A stretch of DNA of 64,000 bases. Origin: Lonepinella koalarum. GTDB taxonomy: Bacteria; Pseudomonadota; Gammaproteobacteria; Enterobacterales; Pasteurellaceae. The stretch spans positions 186,001-250,000 of the forward strand of contig NZ_CP170642.1 of NCBI RefSeq assembly GCF_042926695.1, in the 5' to 3' direction. This document shows positions 42,925 to 50,603 of the stretch, piece by piece (position 1 is the stretch's first letter; every line of letters starts with the position of its first letter). Position numbers and translations under genes: made by a program. The notes below the pieces were generated by a model. It ran no database searches and was not told where the DNA came from. It was given only the letters and a program-made list of their open reading frames with translations.

Positions 42925-43872
42925 TTATTGGGCTGGTTTCCACACCACATCATCAATATTTAATTTCACCGGAATCAGTTTTAAATCCGTAAATACATCA
43001 GCAATTTTTTGCTGACCGATGGCTACTTCTGGACTAATTACTTGGGTATCGTAGTGATGACGCTCAATAGTAGTTTTAATGATGCCTTCAGGTAAGCCGA
43101 AAACTGGAGCAAACTCTTTAGTAGCTTGATCTACATTGGCTTTAATCCATTCACCCGCATGGCGGATTTGTTCCACTAAAATATTGATCACTTCAGGATT
43201 GTTTTTGGCATAAGTGCCGTTAGAAAGATAGAACTCGTGATTATCAGCAAGACCTGTGGCATCACGTAGAATACGTGCACCAAGCTGCTGTTCAGCCGCA
43301 GCTAAATAGGGATCCCAAATGACCCAGGCATCTACTGAACCACGTTCAAAGGCAGCTCGAGCATCAGATGGTGGCAAATAAGCTGGTTCAATATCACTAT
43401 ATTTAAGTCCGGCTTCTTGCAAAGCTCGCACGATTAAATAATGTACATTTGAACCACGGTTAAACGCCACTTTTTTGCCTTTTAAATCAGCCACATTGGT
43501 GATTGGTGAATTTTTGGGTACAACAATCGCTTCACTGGTTGGCGAGGATGCATCATGTGCTACATAAATTAAATCTGCTTTAGCAGCCTGTGCAAATACT
43601 GGTGGTGTCTCACCCGTCACGCCAAAATCAATGGAACCCACATTCAACCCCTCAAGTAGTTGTGGACCGCCGGGGAATTCTGTCCATTTCACATCAACAC
43701 CTTTCTCACTAAGATGTTTTTCTAAAGAATCTTTGGCTTTGATTAATGCAAGGCTATCTTTCTGATAACCGATTCGCAAAGTATCGGCTTGAGCCTGACT
43801 GACAGCACCGAAAGAAACAGCCGCAGTAAATAAAGCAGTAAAAGCTTTTTTGAGAGTAGTCGTAATACGCAT
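42925..43872 (-). CDS. ssuA: Aliphatic sulfonate-binding protein (array member I)
   Basis: 315 aa with a signal peptide (ends SQAQA). First gene of the upstream unit. Canonical 'EFPGGPQLLEGLNVGSIDFGVTGETPPVF' and 'AFERGSVDAWVIWDPY' segments; 'IGYQKDSLALIKAKDSLEKHL' groups it with member II. The start ATG follows AAGGAGA. A long promoter region lies upstream. Likely imports alkanesulfonates through SsuBC, although a different fine specificity from member IV is possible. Confidence 0.9.
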   Translation of the reverse strand: MRITTTLKKAFTALFTAAVSFGAVSQAQADTLRIGYQKDSLALIKAKDSLEKHLSEKGVDVKWTEFPGGPQLLEGLNVGSIDFGVTGETPPVFAQAAKADLIYVAHDASSPTSEAIVVPKNSPITNVADLKGKKVAFNRGSNVHYLIVRALQEAGLKYSDIEPAYLPPSDARAAFERGSVDAWVIWDPYLAAAEQQLGARILRDATGLADNHEFYLSNGTYAKNNPEVINILVEQIRHAGEWIKANVDQATKEFAPVFGLPEGIIKTTIERHHYDTQVISPEVAIGQQKIADVFTDLKLIPVKLNIDDVVWKPAQ

Positions 43873-44180
43873 AATGAATCTCCTTCATTGTTGATCTTAG
43901 GTTATTAAATAGCCCGTAATGGGCAAGTTGATTATCATCACAAAATCACTAAAAACGGATTGATATGATTTTTAAATACACCAGTAAGTCTGCATCATTG
44001 CTCGCTTTCGGGTGTATTTATTTACGCATAAAAAAATATGGATTAGAAGTAATAAAAAAAAATTACTTATAACTATAAGTTATTTAAATTTTTTTAAGGA
44101 TGGTGATGTTGTGATGAGATAGCAATTTTAATGATGGTAATAAAATGGGAAAATGGTAGATTTAAATCTGGTAAAAATAA
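43873..44180 (-). promoter_or_regulatory. Promoter region of the ssuA(I)-(II)-(III) unit
   Basis: Gene-free. Contains TTTAAATACA (43971-43980), an inverted repeat AAATACACC/GGTGTATTT (43974-43982 and 44011-44019), TTTACGCATAAAA (44021-44033), and an AT-rich run with the palindrome CTTATA-AC-TATAAG near 44067-44080. The common blocks match the cassette upstream of member IV. Confidence 0.55.
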
Positions 44181-44209
44181 AAAAGTGCAGTATTTTTTAC
44201 CGCACTTTT
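44181..44209 (-). terminator. Terminator after groEL (uptake-signal type)
   Basis: AAAAGTGCAGT (44181-44191) and ACCGCACTTTT (44199-44209) pair with a single mismatch. The right arm holds a true uptake core; the left has one changed base. Confidence 0.75.
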
Positions 44210-44234
44210 GAGTATTTTGGGATTTTTGAGTAGA

Positions 44235-45878
44235 CTACATCATGCCACCCATACCCCCCATGCCACCCATACCGGCAGCAGGATCTAATTTATCATCTTT
44301 TGGTAATTCAGTAACCATACATTCCGTAGTAATCATCAGACCAGCTACAGAAGCGGCAAATTGTAATGCAGAACGCGCGACTTTAGTAGGATCCAGAATA
44401 CCCATTTCGATCATATCGCCATATTCTTCTGTTGCAGCATTATAACCAAAGTTGCCTTCGCCAGCTTTAACTGCACTGGCGACGACAGAACCTTCTTCGC
44501 CAGCATTTTCCACGATTTGGCGAAGTGGTGATTCTAATGCACGTAAAGCAAGTTTAATCCCTACGTTTTGTTCTTCATTATCACCTTGTAAGGTCGTTGC
44601 GGCTTTCGCGGCTGCGCGCACTAACGCCACGCCACCCCCAGCAACAATACCCTCTTCAACCGCCGCACGAGTCGCATGTAATGCATCTTCTACACGGTCT
44701 TTTTTCTCTTTCATTTCCACTTCAGTGGCAGCTCCAACTTTAATCACGGCAACGCCGCCAGCCAGTTTCGCTACCCGTTCTTGTAATTTTTCTTTGTCGT
44801 AATCAGAGGTAGATTCTTCAATTTGTTGACGAATTTGAGTGACACGACCTTTGATTTGAGCTTCGTCACCGATACCATCAATAATGGTAGTATTATCTTT
44901 GTTGATGGCCACGCGTTTGGCTTGACCTAAATCTTCCAAGGTGGCTTTTTCTAATTCCATACCGATTTCTTCAGAAATCACGGTACCAGAAGTTAGAATC
45001 GCAATATCTTGCAACATCGCTTTACGGCGATCACCGAAGCCCGGTGCTTTTACCGCTGCTACTTTCACGATACCACGCATAGTATTGACGACTAAAGTCG
45101 CTAAGGCTTCACCCTCTACATCTTCAGCAATGATTAACAACGGTTTACCGGCTTTTGCTACGGCTTCTAATACAGGTAATAATTCACGAATGTTAGAGAT
45201 TTTTTTATCTACTAATAAAATATATGGATTCTCTAATTCAACGGTAGCGGTTTCTGGTTTGTTGATGAAATATGGAGATAGATAACCACGATCAAATTGC
45301 ATACCTTCAACTACGTCTAATTCATCTTCAAGACCGGTACCATCTTCTACCGTAATCACGCCTTCTTTACCCACTTTTTCCATCGCTTGAGCAATTAATT
45401 TACCTACAATGCTATCGCTATTGGCAGAAATCGTCCCCACTTGCTCAATTTCTTTAGAGGTTTCACATGGTTTAGATAAGGCTTTTAATTCTGTTACAAC
45501 AGTCGCCACGGCTTTATCAATACCACGTTTTAAATCCATCGGATTCATACCAGCCGCCACGGCTTTTAAGCCTTCATTCACGATAGCTTGTGCTAAAACT
45601 GTTGCAGTGGTAGTACCGTCACCTGCTGCATCATTGGCTTTAGAGGCAACCTCTTTGACCATTTGTGCGCCCATATTCTCAAATTTATCGGCTAATTCAA
45701 TTTCGCGCGCGACAGATACGCCGTCTTTGGTAATGGCTGGTGCACCAAAGGCTTTGTCTAAAATGACATTACGACCTTTTGGTCCTAAGGTTACTTTCAC
45801 GGCATCAGCTAATACGTTTACGCCGGCTAACATTTTTACACGGGCATCATTGCCAAATTTTACTTCTTTTGCTGCCAT
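44235..45878 (-). CDS. groEL: Chaperonin GroEL
   Basis: 547 aa 60-kDa chaperonin; forms the double-ring folding chamber with GroES. 'AAKEVKFGNDARVKMLAGVNVLADAVKVTLGPKGRN' is the start, 'VGDGTTTATVLAQAI'-type ATP site appears as 'AAGDGTTTATVLAQ', and the tail ends in GGM repeats. Full length. Downstream of groES by 20 bases. A terminator follows. Single copy in this window. Confidence 0.99.
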   Translation of the reverse strand: MAAKEVKFGNDARVKMLAGVNVLADAVKVTLGPKGRNVILDKAFGAPAITKDGVSVAREIELADKFENMGAQMVKEVASKANDAAGDGTTTATVLAQAIVNEGLKAVAAGMNPMDLKRGIDKAVATVVTELKALSKPCETSKEIEQVGTISANSDSIVGKLIAQAMEKVGKEGVITVEDGTGLEDELDVVEGMQFDRGYLSPYFINKPETATVELENPYILLVDKKISNIRELLPVLEAVAKAGKPLLIIAEDVEGEALATLVVNTMRGIVKVAAVKAPGFGDRRKAMLQDIAILTSGTVISEEIGMELEKATLEDLGQAKRVAINKDNTTIIDGIGDEAQIKGRVTQIRQQIEESTSDYDKEKLQERVAKLAGGVAVIKVGAATEVEMKEKKDRVEDALHATRAAVEEGIVAGGGVALVRAAAKAATTLQGDNEEQNVGIKLALRALESPLRQIVENAGEEGSVVASAVKAGEGNFGYNAATEEYGDMIEMGILDPTKVARSALQFAASVAGLMITTECMVTELPKDDKLDPAAGMGGMGGMGGMM

Positions 45879-45898
45879 TTTCTTATTTCCTCTCTGTA

Positions 45899-46189
45899 TT
45901 ATTCTACAATCGCTAAAATATCGTTTTCAGAAACAATTAACACTTCTTCACCGTCAATTTTTTCTGCTTTCACACCATAACCTTCGTTAAAAATCACGGT
46001 ATCACCCACTTTCACATCTAAAGGTTGTACTGTACCATTTTCTAAGATACGACCTTTGCCTACTGCAATAACTTTGGCTCGAGTGGATTTTGTTGCTGCA
46101 CTACCAGTTAAAACGATACCGCCAGCGGATTTAGTTTCTACTTCTTCACGTTTGATGATTACACGATCGTGTAAAGGACGAATTGCCAT
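45899..46189 (-). CDS. groES: Co-chaperonin GroES
   Basis: 96 aa, typical length. Caps the GroEL ring. 'IRPLHDRVIIKREEVETKSAGGIVLTG' contains the mobile loop (GGIVLTG) that contacts GroEL. First gene of groESL, with a sigma-32-like promoter about 45 bases upstream. The end of the Anbu operon lies 148 bases upstream on the same strand. Confidence 0.99.
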   Translation of the reverse strand: MAIRPLHDRVIIKREEVETKSAGGIVLTGSAATKSTRAKVIAVGKGRILENGTVQPLDVKVGDTVIFNEGYGVKAEKIDGEEVLIVSENDILAIVE

Positions 46190-46233
46190 TTGAATTTCTC
46201 CTACTATTGAAATTTATAAAAAATGCAAAGACT

Positions 46234-46264
46234 ATATGGGAATGTTTTTTAGGGTTTCAAGGGG
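46234..46264 (-). promoter_or_regulatory. Sigma-32 promoter of groESL
   Basis: On the minus strand: CCCCTTGAAA (-35, 46264 to 46255) and CCCATAT (-10, 46240 to 46234), with 14-15 bases between. It agrees closely with the consensus for heat-shock promoters. Confidence 0.8.
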
Positions 46265-46286
46265 AAAATAGAAAAAATTTCCCCTT
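46259..46286. repeat. Inverted repeat overlapping the groESL -35
   Basis: AAGGGGAAA (46259-46267) and TTTCCCCTT (46278-46286) are perfect arms 10 bases apart. The proximal arm overlaps the -35. It could be an operator, or the terminator of the upstream Anbu operon. It does not match the CIRCE element. Confidence 0.6.
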
Positions 46287-46337
46287 TTTTCACCGCGGTT
46301 TGATAAAAGGAATATGACGGCTAATAATGTATCATGA

Positions 46338-47072
46338 TTAGGTCAAATAGACTTCACTGGGTTTAGGAATTTTGTTTAGACTTTCACGTAACATAGCCGA
46401 CCATTGACTACTAATAATTTGAAAATATTCATCATTTTGGGTAATTCGTTTTGCCTTTGGCACAGTTAAACTATTCTTGCGATAGATCGCAAAATCCAGC
46501 GGCAATCCCACAGAGACATTAGAACGCAGGGTGGAATCAAAAGAAATTAAACCACAACGGAGTGCTTCATCTAATGGTGTATCATAAGTTAGAGCACGAT
46601 CTAAAATAGGCTTACCGTATTTACTTTCACCGATTTGAAAATAGGGAGTATCTGGGGTGGCACAAATAAAATTTCCCTGTGGATAAATATTATATAATTG
46701 TATTTCGCCTTGACCAATTTGTCCTCCCACGAGCAAACTACAATAATAATTACTCTGTTCTAGGGTATCTTCGGTCACATCTGCAATGACTTTGCGTAAG
46801 GTTTTGCCGACTAATTGAGCAACTTCAAACATGCTGTTGACGGTGTATAAATTAATATTTTCTTGCAACTCAATCTGATTACGCAAATGTCCGATAACGG
46901 TTTGTGTGGTGGCAAGATTGCCCGACGTTTGAATAGCGATAAAGCGCTCTTGTGGTTTACCAAAAATATAGAGTTTGCGGAACACAGAAATTTGATCCAC
47001 TCCAGCATTAGTACGGGTATCACTAATAAAAACTAAACCCTCTTTTAATCGTAACCCACAACAGTAAGTCAT
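46338..47072 (-). CDS. Anbu-type proteasome-like peptidase
   Basis: 244 aa. Belongs to the Ntn-hydrolase proteasome beta family, Anbu (ancestral beta subunit; also BPH) subgroup. The N-terminus 'MTYCCGLRLKEGLVFISDTRTNAGVDQIS' has Thr2, exposed after loss of Met, and the conserved 'SDTRTNAGVD' loop of Anbu. Anbu forms ring- or lock-washer-shaped oligomers in other bacteria and its natural substrates are unknown. It is last of a four-gene operon (ATP-grasp, alpha-E, transglutaminase-like, Anbu), the context known for this family. The function in this organism is undefined. Confidence 0.88.
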   Translation of the reverse strand: MTYCCGLRLKEGLVFISDTRTNAGVDQISVFRKLYIFGKPQERFIAIQTSGNLATTQTVIGHLRNQIELQENINLYTVNSMFEVAQLVGKTLRKVIADVTEDTLEQSNYYCSLLVGGQIGQGEIQLYNIYPQGNFICATPDTPYFQIGESKYGKPILDRALTYDTPLDEALRCGLISFDSTLRSNVSVGLPLDFAIYRKNSLTVPKAKRITQNDEYFQIISSQWSAMLRESLNKIPKPSEVYLT

Positions 47073-47093
47073 TGTTTACACTCCTTTATATTT

Positions 47094-47873
47094 CTAACAA
47101 GCAAGCACTTGAACAGTGGATTGCATGGTTTCTACACCACCTTGTTCTCGCATACCACGGACGGGGGCTACATCCAAATAATCTCGCCCAATCGCCACAT
47201 AAATATGTGAAGTAGGATCGAATAATTGGTTGCTAATATCAAAACAATGCCATTGCTGTGAAAGCCATACTTCCGCCCAAGCATGGCTTGCTAAATGCGG
47301 TGTGTTTTGATCGAATAAATATCCCGAGACATAACGAGCAGGTAAGCCTAAAGCTCGACATAAGGCGATCATTAAATGAGCATGATCTTGACAAACACCA
47401 ACGCCTGCATAAAAAGCATCCTGTGCGGAAGTTTGCACCGTAGTGGTTTCGGCACTGTATGCCACTTTCTTGAAAATCTGTTCAGCCAAACAGCGAAGCT
47501 CAGATAGTGACCCTATTTTGACATACTGCTGACAAAATTCAATCATATTTTTATCCCATTGTGTCATTGCCGTGGGCTGTAAAAATAAGTAGCTCGGAAC
47601 ATCAGGCTGATGGATGCCCATATTATGCGGTTGCAATTCCACAACACCTTGCGACATGATCGACAAATGTGAGTAACTAAAGCGTTGAGTGGCAGTGATC
47701 CAAAGATTACCGAATACATCTCGCTTCATACAACGTTCACCAGGTATGCTAATATCCCAGTAATGTACCCGTTGATGAGCAGAACTCTGGGGTAGCATTT
47801 TAATATATTGAATACTATTGCAAGCTGGTTGGCTGTAATGGTAATGTGTTTGATGATTTACCATTAATTTCAT
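47094..47873 (-). CDS. Transglutaminase-like cysteine protease family protein
   Basis: 259 aa. An N-terminal beta-rich domain ('HYHYSQPACNSIQYIKMLP') is followed by a transglutaminase-like core with Cys in 'GVCQDHAHLMIALCRALGLPARYVSGYL', His in 'ASHAWAEVWL' and a likely Asp in 'HCFDISNQ'. In this group the enzymes are thought to act as amidases or proteases rather than crosslinkers. It overlaps the alpha-E gene by one base at 47873 and lies 21 bases before Anbu. Context points to modification or processing of a peptide made by the ATP-grasp partner. Confidence 0.86.
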   Translation of the reverse strand: MKLMVNHQTHYHYSQPACNSIQYIKMLPQSSAHQRVHYWDISIPGERCMKRDVFGNLWITATQRFSYSHLSIMSQGVVELQPHNMGIHQPDVPSYLFLQPTAMTQWDKNMIEFCQQYVKIGSLSELRCLAEQIFKKVAYSAETTTVQTSAQDAFYAGVGVCQDHAHLMIALCRALGLPARYVSGYLFDQNTPHLASHAWAEVWLSQQWHCFDISNQLFDPTSHIYVAIGRDYLDVAPVRGMREQGGVETMQSTVQVLAC

Positions 47874-48472
47874 TAATCTCCTCCAATTGCTTGTAAAAAT
47901 TCGTGGTGAAACTGGTAAAGCGCGGTTAAATTAGGCTGAGTTTTAAACTGTTGCCAAGCTATTGGATTGTACCAAGCATAAATACTCAAAGTTTCTTCTT
48001 GTTGTTGCATTTGAGTGATAATCGGAGCAATATCTTGGTTAAAACGTAAACCAATATCTAACAGTTCGATGAGCTGCCCCAGTTGTAAAAACAAAACGCC
48101 GTCTTGTGTTAAATTCTCTTGCAAAATAGGGTAACAATCTTCGATTAATGAACAGATTTCACTCGATTGTTGATTCATTGCCCGTAAAAAACGGTTTAAT
48201 TTAGCATAGGTTTCCGTGGCTAATACGCCCCGCAGTTCATCAATATTATCTTTGATACTACTTAATTGCGCCACTAAACTATAAGATTGTTGCGGATCAA
48301 GCAAGGCAAAATTTAAATCGACAACATTCTGTGTGGGTAATCCAAAACTGTCAGTAAAACGCTTAGCAGCGGATTGTTCAGTGAAAGGATATTGTTGACA
48401 GAAAAAACGAATACGTGTCAAATAGCGACCTAGCCAATAAAGATGTTGTGCGTTTGAAGTTAATAAAATCAT
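47873..48472 (-). CDS. Short alpha-E domain protein
   Basis: 199 aa, mostly helical. The N-terminus 'AQHLYWLGRYLTRIRFFCQQYP' fits the alpha-E domain start (Y-W-x-x-R-Y-x-x-R). The usual family member is about 300 aa, so this is a shortened form, but the reading frame is clean and the neighbours overlap it correctly, so it is probably not a decaying pseudogene. Alpha-E proteins always accompany circularly permuted ATP-grasp enzymes and their own activity is unknown. Lies 45 bases after the ATP-grasp gene. Confidence 0.75.
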   Translation of the reverse strand: MILLTSNAQHLYWLGRYLTRIRFFCQQYPFTEQSAAKRFTDSFGLPTQNVVDLNFALLDPQQSYSLVAQLSSIKDNIDELRGVLATETYAKLNRFLRAMNQQSSEICSLIEDCYPILQENLTQDGVLFLQLGQLIELLDIGLRFNQDIAPIITQMQQQEETLSIYAWYNPIAWQQFKTQPNLTALYQFHHEFLQAIGGD

Positions 48473-48517
48473 AATTTATTCCCATTCTACGTTTTTAGAT
48501 TATTTTACGTTAGACAA

Positions 48518-49975
48518 TTAAACCGTTACCCAAGTATCTTTCACTCCGCCACCTTGGGAAGAGTTTACCACCAACGATCCTGCTTTCATGGCGACTCGTG
48601 TTAAACCACCAGGTACAATTTCCGTGCGTTGTGGCGATGAAAGCACGAAAGGGCGTAAATCAATATGGCGTTCTGCAATCCCTGTTTCAGTTAGTGTTGG
48701 AGCAACTGACAATTCAATGGTCGGTTGTGCAATATACAAGTGTGGTTGTTCTCGTACTAATTGGCAAAACTTATCAATTTCTTGACGGCTTGCTTGTGGT
48801 CCAATTAGCATGCCATATCCCCCCGATCCCTGTGATTCTTTCACCACTAAATCCGCCATATTGTTTAACACATAGTCCAATTCTTCAGGATAACGACATT
48901 GATAGGTCGGGACGTTTTTCAATATGGGTTTTTCATTGAGATAAAACTTAATCATATCATCCACATAAGGGTAAATAGATTTATCATCTGCCACCCCAGT
49001 TCCAGGCGCATTGGCAATCACCACATTATGCGATAAATAGGCTGACATCAAACCAGCTATCCCTAATGTGCTATCAGGACGAAAAGTCAGCGGATCTAAA
49101 AAAGCATCATCAATGCGACGATAAATGACATCCACTTTTTGCCGACCACGAACCGTTTTGATATAAACATGATCGTTTTCTACCCATAAATCACGACTGC
49201 TTACCAAAGGAACGTCCATTTCGCGAGCTAAGAAAGCGTGTTCATAATAGGCACTATTAAATCGTCCTGGGGTAAGCACCACGATAAAAGGATCTGTTAA
49301 TTGAGCATTTTCTGCCAAAATTTCACGCAATAATTGTGGATATTGTTCAATGCCCTGTAACGGTTGATGTTCGCAAAGTTCAGGGATTAATTTTTGACTG
49401 ATTTTACGGCTTTCTAACATATAAGAAACACCAGACGGCGTTCTCAAGTTGTCTTCCAAAATAAAAAAATCGCCTTGTCCATCACGAATAATATCAATAC
49501 CACTAATTTGCGAATAGATTTTCCCGTTTAGATTATGTCCCAGCATTTGGGGTAAAAAGGATTCATGCCGAAGCACTTGCTCTCTAGGGATAATGCCTTC
49601 CAACAAAATATGTTGTTGATGATAAATATCATCTAAAAATAAATTCAGGGCTTTCACTCTCTGCATACAGCCTGCAGAAATTAATTCCCATTGTTTTCCT
49701 TTCAGTACACGGGGAATTAAATCATAAGGAATCGTCCGTTCCACACCCTGTGCATCACCATATACATTAAAGGTAATACCTTGATACAAGAAATGCTGTT
49801 TGGCGAGATCATTTAATACCTGTAGTTGTGTTAAACTTTGTCCAGCTAACCAAGTAGCAATATTTTCCACCAATACATCACCAGAACGTACATCATCAAT
49901 CATTTCATTAAAAAAACCGGATGATCCTCCCCCTAATATCGTCACAATATTGCTTTCCGTTAATGTCGTTTTCAT
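48518..49975 (-). CDS. Circularly permuted ATP-grasp type 2 protein
   Basis: 485 aa. Family signatures in order: 'GVERTIPYDLIPRVLKGKQWELISAGCMQRVKALNLFLDDIYHQQHIL', 'FFILEDNLRTPSGVSYML', 'KVDVIYRRIDDAFLDPL', 'LVVKESQGSGGYGMLIGP', and the C-terminal 'SLVVNSSQGGGVKDTWV'. ATP-grasp enzymes form amide bonds, so a peptide-like product is expected but none is known. It is first of the Anbu operon. The start ATG follows TTGGAGTG. A 331-base gap separates it from fis. Confidence 0.9.
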   Translation of the reverse strand: MKTTLTESNIVTILGGGSSGFFNEMIDDVRSGDVLVENIATWLAGQSLTQLQVLNDLAKQHFLYQGITFNVYGDAQGVERTIPYDLIPRVLKGKQWELISAGCMQRVKALNLFLDDIYHQQHILLEGIIPREQVLRHESFLPQMLGHNLNGKIYSQISGIDIIRDGQGDFFILEDNLRTPSGVSYMLESRKISQKLIPELCEHQPLQGIEQYPQLLREILAENAQLTDPFIVVLTPGRFNSAYYEHAFLAREMDVPLVSSRDLWVENDHVYIKTVRGRQKVDVIYRRIDDAFLDPLTFRPDSTLGIAGLMSAYLSHNVVIANAPGTGVADDKSIYPYVDDMIKFYLNEKPILKNVPTYQCRYPEELDYVLNNMADLVVKESQGSGGYGMLIGPQASRQEIDKFCQLVREQPHLYIAQPTIELSVAPTLTETGIAERHIDLRPFVLSSPQRTEIVPGGLTRVAMKAGSLVVNSSQGGGVKDTWVTV

Positions 49976-50211
49976 TTTTCACTCCAATGGGGATTCCCCC
50001 TGATAGTCATGCTAAAAATCCTACACTAACATTGGCGACAAACTCACTGCAATAAAATTAGGTTAATATTTAAATGATTAGAACTTTTATTAGATAAAGT
50101 TTAATGAATTAGTTATTTTTCTATATTTTTTCTATAGAAATCGCTATTTAGGTGAATTTATTTATTTAATTAGATAGGTACAAGATAACAATGAGCTTAA
50201 CATTAAATTAT
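49976..50211 (-). promoter_or_regulatory. Upstream region of the Anbu operon
   Basis: Part of a 331-base gene-free stretch. It is AT-rich, with the small inverted repeat TTCTATA/TATAGAA near 50130-50150. No consensus promoter stands out clearly enough to name. Confidence 0.35.
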
Positions 50212-50237
50212 AAGGGCGGATACTTTGTTCCGCCCTT
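50212..50237 (-). terminator. Second hairpin after fis
   Basis: AAGGGCGGA (50212-50220) and TCCGCCCTT (50229-50237), perfect 9-bp stem, 8-base loop. On the minus strand a T-rich run (TTATAATTTAATG) follows, fitting termination of dusB-fis before the Anbu operon. Confidence 0.75.
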
Positions 50238-50259
50238 GTTATCATTGGGTATTAAGTTG

Positions 50260-50288
50260 AATGGGAGTGAACTGTTTTTACTCCCATT
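50260..50288 (-). terminator. First hairpin after fis
   Basis: AATGGGAGT (50260-50268) and ACTCCCATT (50280-50288), perfect 9-bp stem, 11-base loop, 18 bases after the fis stop. No T run on the minus strand, so it may mainly protect the fis message end. Confidence 0.55.
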
Positions 50289-50306
50289 TGTGTTTTAGCA
50301 TTAGGT

Positions 50307-50603
50307 CTAGCCCATACCATATTGTTTTAATTTTTTACGTAAGGTTCCGCGATTGATACCCAACATAATCGCTGCACGAGTTTGATTGCCACGGGTGTGT
50401 TGCATTATGATGTCTAATAGTGGGTGTTCCACTTCCGCTAACACAAGCTCATAAAGATCATTAACATCTTGACCATCTAATTGAATTAAATAGTTTTTAA
50501 TTGCACGTTTAACGGAATCACGTAATGGTTTGTTAACGGCTTGTGATTGTGCATTTAATTCTGGCACGATAAATTTTGTAGAGGGTGTTGTTTGTTCAAA
50601 CAT
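50307..50603 (-). CDS. fis: DNA-binding protein Fis
   Basis: 98 aa nucleoid protein that bends DNA and activates rRNA and other growth genes. The C-terminal helix-turn-helix 'GNQTRAAIMLGINRGTLRKKLKQYGMG' is diagnostic. Start at 50603 (MFEQTT...) chosen for its TGGAA site and similarity to the H. influenzae N-terminus; another ATG at 50615 lacks a ribosome site. Starts inside the last codons of dusB, so it is co-expressed with it. The dusB-fis order is conserved in gammaproteobacteria. Confidence 0.97.
   Translation of the reverse strand: MFEQTTPSTKFIVPELNAQSQAVNKPLRDSVKRAIKNYLIQLDGQDVNDLYELVLAEVEHPLLDIIMQHTRGNQTRAAIMLGINRGTLRKKLKQYGMG

Noticed and set aside
43927..43942. CRP site upstream of ssuA member I (TGTGA-N6-TCAAC on the minus strand)
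   Set aside because: Only one half-site is good and it lies between the likely promoter and the gene, so it was not listed.
44050..44062. A run upstream of ssuA member I as a switch
   Set aside because: It lies in a generally AT-rich promoter region; no reading frame or spacer between clear promoter boxes depends on it.
44242..45990. Long open frames on the plus strand opposite groEL
   Set aside because: They mirror the codons of groEL on the other strand, have no ribosome sites and do not resemble known proteins.
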